Assembly (NCBI GenBank): GCA_024225275.1 | Contig: JAAEMS010000304.1 | Location: 1-43,361 of the forward strand | Direction of reading: 5' to 3' | From: Actinomycetes bacterium | Lineage (GTDB): Bacteria; Actinomycetota; Acidimicrobiia; Acidimicrobiales; JAAEMS01 | DNA: 43,361 nt | Shown here: positions 8,495 to 15,388 of the stretch, piece by piece | Layout of the letters: each line of letters opens with the position of its first letter | How positions within the stretch are numbered: position 1 is the stretch's first letter | Program-made: the position numbers and the translations under genes | The notes under the pieces: model-generated | The model's input: the letters and a program-made list of their open reading frames with translations, nothing else | Databases searched by the model: none | Told to the model about the DNA's origin: nothing

Positions 8495-10603
8495 ATGAGA
8501 GTTCCCAGATTGCCCAGCCACAGCGACAACCTCGGTCTCGCGCGAAGTCTGAACACCAAGCTGACCGCAGCATTTCTCAGTATGGGAATCATTCCGTTCG
8601 TGATCGTGGGTTGGCTGGCCGTTGGACAGGTGCGTGATTCCCTTCACGATGACGCCGGAGAAGCTATGGCGGTAGCAGCTCAGACCGCGGGTGAATCGGT
8701 CGACCGGAACCTGTTCGAGCGCTACGGCGACGTGCAGGCCTTCGCTGCCAACCCCCTGGCTCTCGGTTCCCAGGATGAGGCCCAGGGCATTGTGGACTTC
8801 CTGACCGCAACATACGGCATCTATGACTTGATGGTCATTGTTGATACCACTGGCCACGTGACCGTCGCGAATTCTGTCGACGGTTCGGGTCGTGCAGTAG
8901 ATACTTCGGAACTGGTTGGGCGTGATCTATCTGGTGAAGACTGGTTCAAGACCGTCGTATCCGGAGCGACACCGCCGGGTGGCACCTACTACACGGACGC
9001 TGAACTCAGCCCGCTCGTGAGGGCAGTGTACGGTGACGATCGGCTCACCCTTCCCTTCACTGCCCCAGTCTATGATGCCGATGGTGAGCTGGCCGCCGTC
9101 TGGCACAATGACGCATCATTCGAGCGGATTGTCACGGACATCATGAACGGTGTTCGGGAAGATCTCATCCATTCTGGACTCGACTCGGTGGAAACCCAGG
9201 TCCTCCGGTCTGACGGAGTACTCCTCGACGATGCCGACCCGGGAGCGGTGCTATCGGTGAATCTGACCGACCTCGGGATCGAGGCCGCCATCGCCTCGGT
9301 AGCGACTGATTCGCTCGGTTTCACCGATGAGGTGCACGCTCGCCGGGGCATCTCCCAGTTGAACGGATATGCGCAGGCCAACGGTGCTCTCGGATTCGAA
9401 GGGTACGGCTGGGGCGTGCTCGTCAGACAGAACCGAGACGCAGCCCTCGCCAACGCAACCTCACTCCGAAACACCATTCTTGTCTTCGGGTTGGTAGCTG
9501 CTGGCCTGATCTGCGCGGTGGCGCTCTGGTTGGCAAGAGGTGTATCGAGGCCGATCAAGAAGGTGGCCCATCAAGCTCGACGGATCGCGAACGGGGAACT
9601 CCAGATCGAGGCCCTCGATCTGAGTCGCTCGGATGAAGTCGGTGAGTTGGCGAACAGTTTCGACGACATGACCTCCGTCATTGGCACTGTGGGATCTCAC
9701 GCAACCTCCATTGCTGAAGGGAACCTCTCGGCTGACTCATTCCAGGACAAGATCCCCGGAGAACTAGGCAGTGCCTTCGAAGCCATGGTGGATTCACTCA
9801 GAACCATGGTTGACAGGCTCAGGTCCTCATCAGCCAAGCTCGATGGTGCGGCAGGGCAGCTCAACAGTGTTTCATCCACGCTGGGCGATAGTGCGATCCG
9901 CACCTCATCCGAGGCGACCAGCGCCTCGACGACAGGCGATGAGGTCTCCTCCAGCGTTGGGAGTGTGGCGGCCGCGATCGAGCAGATGAACGCCACCATC
10001 AGAGAGGTCGCCACGAACGCCAGCGAGGCTTCGAGTGTCGCATCCGAGGCTGTCGATGTGGCTCGATCGACATCAGAGTCGGTGGCGCAACTCAGCGAGT
10101 CGGGTGAGGAGATCGGCAACGTCATCAAGGTCATCAACTCGATTGCCGAGCAGACGAACCTCCTCGCCCTCAATGCCACAATCGAGGCGGCCCGAGCCGG
10201 TGAGTCAGGCAAGGGATTCGCGGTCGTTGCCAACGAGGTCAAGGAGTTGGCAAACCAGACAGCCCAGGCAACAGAAGAGATCGGTGCTCGCATCCAGTCG
10301 ATCCAGCTGGACACTGCCGATGCGGTAGAGGCCAACAAGAAGATTGGCGAGACGATTGACCAGATCAATGAGATCTCCGCCACGATCGCGTCGGCGGTCG
10401 AGGAACAGTCGGTGACGACCGCAGAGATTGGCCGCAGCGTCGAAGAGGCTGCATCTGGCACGGAGCAGATCGCCCGGAATATTGCTGATGTTGCCTTGGC
10501 TGCCGACGACACTCGACAGGCGACCGATGAGACCCGCAGCTCCGCTGAGGAGATGTCTCGCATGGCCGCCGAGCTGAACAGCCTTGTGAGCAACTACCGA
10601 TAG
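8495..10603 (+). CDS. methyl-accepting chemotaxis protein, Cache-type sensor
   Basis: A 702-residue chemoreceptor. A membrane helix at about 24-44 is followed by some 280 residues with a double-Cache pattern ([36 protein letters not shown]), a second helix at about 326-347, HAMP, and a signalling domain with [19 protein letters not shown]. Cache receptors usually bind small metabolites such as amino acids or organic acids directly in the extracytoplasmic domain. The C-terminus NSLVSNYR matches the other two receptors and lacks a docking pentapeptide. The start is uncertain: 8435 is the most upstream ATG, but 8495 gives a normal short cytoplasmic N-terminus. It may be followed in the same transcript by the HDOD gene. 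Confidence 0.88.
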   Translation: MRVPRLPSHSDNLGLARSLNTKLTAAFLSMGIIPFVIVGWLAVGQVRDSLHDDAGEAMAVAAQTAGESVDRNLFERYGDVQAFAANPLALGSQDEAQGIVDFLTATYGIYDLMVIVDTTGHVTVANSVDGSGRAVDTSELVGRDLSGEDWFKTVVSGATPPGGTYYTDAELSPLVRAVYGDDRLTLPFTAPVYDADGELAAVWHNDASFERIVTDIMNGVREDLIHSGLDSVETQVLRSDGVLLDDADPGAVLSVNLTDLGIEAAIASVATDSLGFTDEVHARRGISQLNGYAQANGALGFEGYGWGVLVRQNRDAALANATSLRNTILVFGLVAAGLICAVALWLARGVSRPIKKVAHQARRIANGELQIEALDLSRSDEVGELANSFDDMTSVIGTVGSHATSIAEGNLSADSFQDKIPGELGSAFEAMVDSLRTMVDRLRSSSAKLDGAAGQLNSVSSTLGDSAIRTSSEATSASTTGDEVSSSVGSVAAAIEQMNATIREVATNASEASSVASEAVDVARSTSESVAQLSESGEEIGNVIKVINSIAEQTNLLALNATIEAARAGESGKGFAVVANEVKELANQTAQATEEIGARIQSIQLDTADAVEANKKIGETIDQINEISATIASAVEEQSVTTAEIGRSVEEAASGTEQIARNIADVALAADDTRQATDETRSSAEEMSRMAAELNSLVSNYR

Positions 10604-10739
10604 AGCAGTTCGCCACCAGGAGTGTTCGACGAAGTCGGCCCCTTGGGGTACCGGCCGGCACGGTGCTGCTTATGGTTCGTGCTCATGCGCCGAGACTGAG
10701 CCCACAACGATGATCGTGCCTGAACAGAAGGAAGACCAC

Positions 10740-11564
10740 GTGCGCGACACCCTCGACATCCACAACCAGTTGTTGGACATCGCCGACAACCTCCGGCCGC
10801 TACCCCAGTCGGCTGTGGCATTGGCGTCCGCGGTGGTGAACCCGCGACTCGGTCCGCGCGATCTCGCTCCGATCATCGGGAAGGACACCGCGCTCATTGG
10901 ACTCATTCTCCGCGAGGCCAACTCGGCCGCGTCCGGTGCCCGAGATCGGATTGGCTCCCTCGAAACTGCCGTCAGCCGTCTGGGTGGAACGAGGGTTCTG
11001 AGCCTTGCCGTGGGTGACCATGTTCATTCCGAGCTCGATGCTGCGATGCCGTGCTATCAACTGAGCGCCGGTGAGCTGGGCCGGCACTCGACTGCGGTGG
11101 CGGTGGCCGCTGAGGTCCTGAACAGCCACCTGCGGAGCCGAGCCAATCCTGATGTTGTGACCGCTGCGCTCCTCCACGACTTCGGCAAGGTGGTGCTCAG
11201 CAAGCTTCTCGACGTTGCGGCGGCCCGGCCGCTCATCGAGGCGGGTGAGACCACGGCCGGCCTCGAGCGCGATCTCGTTGCCGTCGACCACGCCGACGTT
11301 GGTGCCTACATTGCCGAAGCCTGGGGCCTTCCCGAGACCCTGGTGGATACCATCCGAAACCACCACAACCCCGGTGAATCCCGCGAGGCGGCCGTCGTGT
11401 GTCTGGCTGATTCCCTCGCCCACCGGCTGGCTCCGAGCGATCACTCGTGGGCAGCACCCGATGCTTCGGACGTGGCGGCCGTCCACGTGCTGGGCGTCGG
11501 CGATGACCTGGAGGTCATCGAGGATGAGGTCACCCGCCGGTACGAGACCGAGTCTCTGATCTGA
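10740..11564 (+). CDS. HDOD domain signalling protein
   Basis: A 274-residue protein made of an HDOD domain: PLPQSAVALASAVVNP at the start, then ALIGLILREANSA, LGGTRVLSLAVG, a GRHS helix, LLHDFGKVVL and AEAWGLPETLVDTIRNHH. HDOD proteins are phosphodiesterase-like domains, mostly without demonstrated catalysis, found in chemotaxis, motility and c-di-GMP networks. Here His-Asp pairs (LLHDFGK) remain, so activity cannot be ruled out. The GTG at 10740 has an AAGGAAG ribosome-binding site; an ATG at 10710 is an alternative. It lies 136 bases after the Cache chemoreceptor and faces the cheX end of the che operon across a strip of mobile-element debris, so a role in chemosensory output is inferred. 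Confidence 0.85.
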   Translation: MRDTLDIHNQLLDIADNLRPLPQSAVALASAVVNPRLGPRDLAPIIGKDTALIGLILREANSAASGARDRIGSLETAVSRLGGTRVLSLAVGDHVHSELDAAMPCYQLSAGELGRHSTAVAVAAEVLNSHLRSRANPDVVTAALLHDFGKVVLSKLLDVAAARPLIEAGETTAGLERDLVAVDHADVGAYIAEAWGLPETLVDTIRNHHNPGESREAAVVCLADSLAHRLAPSDHSWAAPDASDVAAVHVLGVGDDLEVIEDEVTRRYETESLI

Positions 11565-11583
11565 TCGAGCCTGAGACAACTTC

Positions 11584-11703
11584 TCACGCGGATTGGATGA
11601 GTGCTTCTCGGTTGGGTTCACCGGTCTCGGCTGCGGCGACGCACCAGGCGACGACGTAGCGGGAGTAGATGTCGATGATCACGAACAGCTCGTAGTAGAT
11701 CCC
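11584..11703 (-). pseudogene. remnant of an IS3-type (rve integrase core) transposase
   Basis: A 39-codon stretch reads GIYYELFVIIDIYSRYVVAW, continues CVAAAETGEPNREALIQSA, then stops. This matches the second catalytic block of DDE/rve transposases (pattern LYVIIDIYSRYVVGW with the second catalytic Asp, then VA-ES-ELA--LI). Neither the upstream helix-turn-helix part nor the downstream Glu block is present. The upstream end joins directly to a group II intron domain V-like sequence, so this is a broken scrap, not a gene. The minus-strand open frame continues upstream to about 12006, but that part is not protein-like. Confidence 0.65.
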
Positions 11704-11710
11704 GCCCTCC

Positions 11711-11744
11711 GAACCGGACAAGCGACTCTCACCGCATCCGGCTC
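11711..11744 (-). ncRNA. group II intron domain V-like hairpin (remnant)
   Basis: On the minus strand these 34 bases begin GAGCCGGATGCGG, pass a GAGA tetraloop and end TCCGGTTC. The lower stem GAGCCGGA pairs with TCCGGTTC (8 pairs, one G-U) and the upper stem UGCGGU with GUCGCU, giving the 34-nt shape and AGC catalytic triad of group II intron domain V; domain V of the Lactococcus Ll.LtrB intron has the same length and 8-bp base stem. The bulge region reads UUG where CG is common, and no domain VI follows: seven bases later the IS3-type transposase frame begins. No reverse transcriptase coding was found upstream. A decayed intron fragment is the best reading. Confidence 0.6.
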
Positions 11745-12149
11745 TCCACGTGTCGTGCCGCTGTGGCGGGCGGTCCCGAAACCGCTGGCATCTGAGGTCA
11801 TCTCTCAGCTCCGACGCCAAAGCCTCGACACCGAATACGCTCGAGCGAGGTTTCACTCCATCGACTCCGGCGGTTCGTGCCGGCGAGGGGACCAACCATG
11901 CCCCTGCATTCTCACCACGGCTACGCCGCGTCTCGTTCGCCGGACCCGACACCATCTGACAGTGCTGATGTGTCCCGGCTCTGTCACCCCTGCTTGCCAC
12001 CCTCACCCGTGTCCCCGGGATCAGGCTGGGGTCAACGACTCCGTCAGACGCGTGAAGAGAGCGGCGCTCTCAGGAACTACCGGACCAGAGCCGTGCTCTA
12101 CGCCGAGGACGGGGCGGCCAGCCTCGAGACGACGGCGGTCGGCACCCTG
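11745..12149. other. non-coding debris between domain V remnant and cheX
   Basis: About 400 bases without a supportable gene. Open frames cross it on both strands but have no recognisable domain and look like random GC-rich frames. On the minus strand it lies 5' of the domain V-like hairpin, so some may be remaining intron RNA sequence (the purine-rich stretch around 11900-12000 looks structured), but I could not assign intron domains I-IV or a GUGYG 5' end. Confidence 0.35.
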
Positions 12150-12602
12150 CTAGCCGATCTGTACTTCGAAGCACCCCAGTTGGTGGCGGACCTCGACCGA
12201 GCTGACCAGGGGGGTCATGGTGCTGGTGTCGTGGGCTCCAGAGGACGGGGTGCCGAGGCTGGTCTCCTCTTCGATCAGTGACTTGATGGATCCGCCCAGC
12301 ACATTGGTGAGCTCTCCCATCGTCTCACATGCCTCTTCGAGGGAAACTTCGTCGGGGGACTCGCTGATCATTGCCGCGGTGAGGGCTACCGCACTGGCCC
12401 CGTCGATCCGGACGATCAGGTCAGTGGGCTCGCCACCACCCTCGATGGTCAGCGACGACTCGATGGTCGTGCCCTGGTGCCCGCCGGCGGGGGGAAGAGC
12501 ACCGTCGGGTATTGACACTTCGATGATGCCATCGAGCATCTCTTGCACGATCTCACCGAGCTCCTCTCGGATCTCGGGATCATTGAGGTCTGTGATCGTC
12601 AC
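12150..12602 (-). CDS. CheX/CheC-like chemotaxis phosphatase
   Basis: A 150-residue protein at the end of the che operon. The core helix METMGELTNVLGGSIKSLI type segment (residues about 92-110) holds E97-x2-N100, the acid/amide pair that positions water for CheY-P dephosphorylation in CheC, CheX and FliY. The surrounding pattern (beta strands SSLTIEGG, TDLIVRIDG, then AVALTAAMISES) matches CheX-like domains. The GTG start overlaps the stop of cheR (GTGA), so the two are coupled. Longer upstream frames were rejected since they run back through cheR. It probably shortens the signal from CheY-P. Only one E-x2-N motif is seen, as in CheX rather than double-motif CheC. Confidence 0.75.
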   Translation of the reverse strand: MTITDLNDPEIREELGEIVQEMLDGIIEVSIPDGALPPAGGHQGTTIESSLTIEGGGEPTDLIVRIDGASAVALTAAMISESPDEVSLEEACETMGELTNVLGGSIKSLIEEETSLGTPSSGAHDTSTMTPLVSSVEVRHQLGCFEVQIG

Positions 12603-13444
12603 GAGGAAGCTCCCTTGATGAATTGGAACGCAGAGTTGTCCACGCGCCGGGATTCGTATTCGGAATCGAGACTGACAGTGCTCTCGCTCGCGCCGAGCAG
12701 CAGACAACCGTGAGGCGCCAGAACCTCGGTTCTGATGCGTCGCAGAATGTCCCGTTTCACATCGACGGTGAAGTAGATGAGCACATTGCGAAGTAGGACG
12801 AGGTCGCACTTGGGTATCGAGAGCCAGGGGTTGAGGAGGTTCATCTCCCGAGCCTCGACCATGTTGCGCAGTTCTTCCTTGGCGACCCAGCGCCGACCGC
12901 TCTGGTCGAAGTGTTTGATCGCGTCGTTGGCCGGAAGACCGCGGTTGAGCTCGAAGCGGCTGTACGAACCGGCCTGGGTGCGGGCGACCATGGCGGGTGA
13001 CACGTCGGTCGAGATGATCCGGGCCCTACCCGACGAACAGAGCTGGGGAAAATGGTCCCGGAGTGTCATGGCCAGCGTGTAGGACTCTTGGCCGCTCGAA
13101 CAAGCTCCGTTCCAGATGGTCAGGCGGCCCCCGGTCTTGTCCAGAAGACCCGGTATGAGGTGCTTGGCCAGGGTCTCGAACGGGTGTTGATCACGGAAGA
13201 ACGAGGTCTCGTTGGTGGTCATGGCCTCGATGGCCGCGGCCTGGACCTTGCGGTCGCCGAGACGCATCTTGCTGATCAGCTCGCTGATCGTCGCTATGTC
13301 GAAGTCCTGGAGGAGGGGTTGGAGACGGCTCTCGATCAGGTAGGCCTTGTCCCCGAGCTGGACACCGATCTCCTGGTTGACCAGCTTGCAGAAGTAGTCC
13401 AGGTCCTTCTCGTTGATGGCCTCGCTGGTTTCGGTGGTGCTCAC
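12599..13444 (-). CDS. cheR: chemotaxis protein methyltransferase CheR
   Basis: A 281-residue enzyme that methylates chemoreceptor glutamates using S-adenosylmethionine. An N-terminal helical domain (about 1-80) with MTTNETSFFRD leads to the Rossmann methyltransferase domain with IWNGACSSGQESYTLAM (SAM-binding loop), IISTDVSPAMV and CDLVLLRNVLIYF. The start is a GTG overlapping the cheB stop (GTGA) with a GGGAGGT ribosome-binding site six bases before it. No TPR extension is present. Because the window's receptors lack docking pentapeptides, CheR must reach them without tethering. Confidence 0.93.
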   Translation of the reverse strand: MSTTETSEAINEKDLDYFCKLVNQEIGVQLGDKAYLIESRLQPLLQDFDIATISELISKMRLGDRKVQAAAIEAMTTNETSFFRDQHPFETLAKHLIPGLLDKTGGRLTIWNGACSSGQESYTLAMTLRDHFPQLCSSGRARIISTDVSPAMVARTQAGSYSRFELNRGLPANDAIKHFDQSGRRWVAKEELRNMVEAREMNLLNPWLSIPKCDLVLLRNVLIYFTVDVKRDILRRIRTEVLAPHGCLLLGASESTVSLDSEYESRRVDNSAFQFIKGASS

Positions 13445-14550
13445 GCGGGACCTCCCGATGAAGCCGGCCTTCGTCCGGCCACGGGGGCTGTTCGGGAGGC
13501 CTGAGCCAGGTCCGACATCCGAAGACCGATCCTGTCGAGGGGAAGAACTTCGGTGCTGAGTCCGGCCGTCGTGATCGCTCCGGGCATGCCCCAGACGACG
13601 CTGGTGGCCTCGTCCTGGGCAATCACGGGGCAACCGAGCTTGGCGATTTCGCGTGTGCCGTCCAGCCCGTCGTGGCCCATGCCCGTCAGCATGACCGAGC
13701 CGAGGTTCTTGCCGTAGATCTTGGCGGCGGAGCTGAAGAGCGTGTCCACCGAGGGCCTGCAGGAGTTGATCGGAGGGGTGTCGGTTATGTTGATGGTCGT
13801 CTCGACCATCGAGCTCTTGCGTAGCTCCATGTGGAATCCGCCAGGGGCGATGTAGCAGGTGCCGGGCTCGGCGATCATGCCCTGTTCGGCCTCGACCACA
13901 CGGCTCGCCACCTTGGCGTCGAGGCGGTCGGCGAGGGCGCGGGTGAAAGTGGCCGGCATGTGCTGGACCACGAAGAGGGGAATGGGCAATGCGGTCGTGA
14001 TCGACCGCAACACCGTTTCGAGAGCCACGGGGCCACCGGTCGAGCAGCCGAGCACGAGTGCGTTGAGGTTCACTCTGGCGCTGAAAGGCTTGCGCATGAC
14101 TACCGGCTTCTGGGAGGCCTGGGCCTGCGAGCGCTGACGGCTGGTCACCAGGGCACGGATCTTGGCGATCAGATCGGCCTGAACCTGGTGCATGGCGTCT
14201 GCGATGTTCGACGAGCCGGTGGGCTTCGTAGCGTAGTCCGAAGCCCCGCGGGCCAGGGCCGTGACCGTGGACGCGGCCCCAGACTCGGTGAGGGTGCTGA
14301 ACATGACGATCGGCACGCTCGGGTTGGTCCGGCGGATCTCCACCAGGGCCTCGAGCCCGGTCATGACCGGCATCTCGATGTCGAGAACCACGAGGTCGGG
14401 GTTCAGGCTGCCAACCTGGGCGACCCCGAGCTTTCCGTTGGCTGCGGTTCCGGCGACGGTGAGGTCGGGTTCGGCTTCGATGAACTTGGTGAGTAGGCCC
14501 CGGATGACAACCGAGTCATCGACTAGGACGATTCGGGCCGGCGTGTTCAT
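13441..14550 (-). CDS. cheB: protein-glutamate methylesterase/glutaminase CheB
   Basis: A 369-residue response regulator-esterase. The receiver domain (1-125) has the phospho-acceptor Asp57 in VVLDIEMPVMTG. After a linker of about 35 residues the CheB catalytic domain shows Ser170 (GCSTGGP), His197 (VVQHMP) and Asp294 (TGMGHDG), matching the known catalytic triad spacing. It removes methyl groups from chemoreceptors and deamidates glutamines as CheR's opponent, activated by CheA. The ATG overlaps the cheY stop (ATGA) and its own stop overlaps the cheR start, so expression is tightly coupled. Confidence 0.95.
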   Translation of the reverse strand: MNTPARIVLVDDSVVIRGLLTKFIEAEPDLTVAGTAANGKLGVAQVGSLNPDLVVLDIEMPVMTGLEALVEIRRTNPSVPIVMFSTLTESGAASTVTALARGASDYATKPTGSSNIADAMHQVQADLIAKIRALVTSRQRSQAQASQKPVVMRKPFSARVNLNALVLGCSTGGPVALETVLRSITTALPIPLFVVQHMPATFTRALADRLDAKVASRVVEAEQGMIAEPGTCYIAPGGFHMELRKSSMVETTINITDTPPINSCRPSVDTLFSSAAKIYGKNLGSVMLTGMGHDGLDGTREIAKLGCPVIAQDEATSVVWGMPGAITTAGLSTEVLPLDRIGLRMSDLAQASRTAPVAGRRPASSGGPA

Positions 14551-14927
14551 GAGATGGCCGCCGTGTACACGCCCATGACCTCGAGGCGTTCCTTGATAAT
14601 GCTGGCATCGACGGGCTTGAACAGGTACTCGTCGACCCCAGCCATGAGCGCCTTGGCCACCCGGCGGGGGTCTGCTTCGCTGCTGATCATGAGCACCGGG
14701 ATGGTGGCGAACGATGGAGTGCCGCGAAGGGCCTTCGCCAGTTCGACACCGTCCATGATCGGCATGTTCCAATCGGTCACCACCGCTTGGGGTGGATCGT
14801 CAGGGTCGAGCTGGTCGAGAGCGTCCTGACCGTGCTCGGCGGTGATGACGGTGAAACCGAGCTGTTCCATCATCCTCGCAACCATCTTCCGAGCTACGCG
14901 TGCGTCGTCGACGACGAGGGCCTTCAT
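14547..14927 (-). CDS. cheY: chemotaxis response regulator CheY
   Basis: A 126-residue single-domain receiver. The acidic pair Asp7-Asp8, phospho-acceptor Asp52 in TDWNMPIMDG, Ser82 and Lys104 in YLFKPVD are all present, so it should be phosphorylated by CheA. It carries no output domain, as expected for a diffusible CheY. TGATG overlap with cheW upstream and ATGA overlap with cheB downstream show operon coupling. The target (flagellar switch, type IV pilus machinery or other) is not in the window. Confidence 0.93.
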   Translation of the reverse strand: MKALVVDDARVARKMVARMMEQLGFTVITAEHGQDALDQLDPDDPPQAVVTDWNMPIMDGVELAKALRGTPSFATIPVLMISSEADPRRVAKALMAGVDEYLFKPVDASIIKERLEVMGVYTAAIS

Positions 14928-15388
14928 CAGGTCGCCACCTCCATGCTCTGGGAACGGACGTTCACGGCTTTGGCGACGTCGAGAACAAGGAGCAGTTCTC
15001 CGTCGAGCTTGTAGGCCCCCATGATCAGTGTGCGGGCGATGCCCGTCATGGTCTCCGGGGGCGGTTCGTAGAGGTTGGGATCGATCTCCAGCACGTCGCC
15101 GATGAAGTCAACGATGAGGCTCACCGACTCGCCGCCGGTCCGAACCACCACATGGATGGGTCGAGCGTCGGGATCATTGTTGGCCGGAAGGTCAAGCCGA
15201 CTTCGGAGGTCGACCGTGGTCGCGATCTGGCCCCGGAGATTGATGAGGCCCCTGATGGCCGGCGCGGCGTGGGGAACTGCGGTCACGTCGGCGTGGTAGA
15301 GGACTTCCTGGACGTCGAGCACGTCGATGCCCAGGTAGAGCTGATCGAGCCTGAAGGTACAGAGCTGGAGGCCGGTGGTGGTAGTCAA
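14927..15388 (-). CDS. cheW: chemotaxis adaptor CheW
   Basis: A 153-residue CheW domain protein that couples receptors to CheA. Characteristic parts are LQLCTFRLDQLYLGIDVLDV at the start, VPHAAPAIRGLINLRGQIAT in the middle, and VSLIVDFIGDVLEI with a final IMGAYKLDGELLLVLDV. The only suitable start is a TTG overlapping the cheA stop (TTGA), so translation probably depends on coupling. Length is normal for the family. Confidence 0.92.
   Translation of the reverse strand: MTTTTGLQLCTFRLDQLYLGIDVLDVQEVLYHADVTAVPHAAPAIRGLINLRGQIATTVDLRSRLDLPANNDPDARPIHVVVRTGGESVSLIVDFIGDVLEIDPNLYEPPPETMTGIARTLIMGAYKLDGELLLVLDVAKAVNVRSQSMEVAT

Noticed and set aside
10604..10739. Possible c-di-GMP riboswitch before the HDOD gene.
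   Set aside because: No GEMM-type conserved core or paired helices were recognised in the 136 bases.
11745..12149. Plus- and minus-strand open frames across this stretch as genes.
   Set aside because: No domain, no convincing ribosome-binding site and odd composition; better read as non-coding or intron-derived debris.
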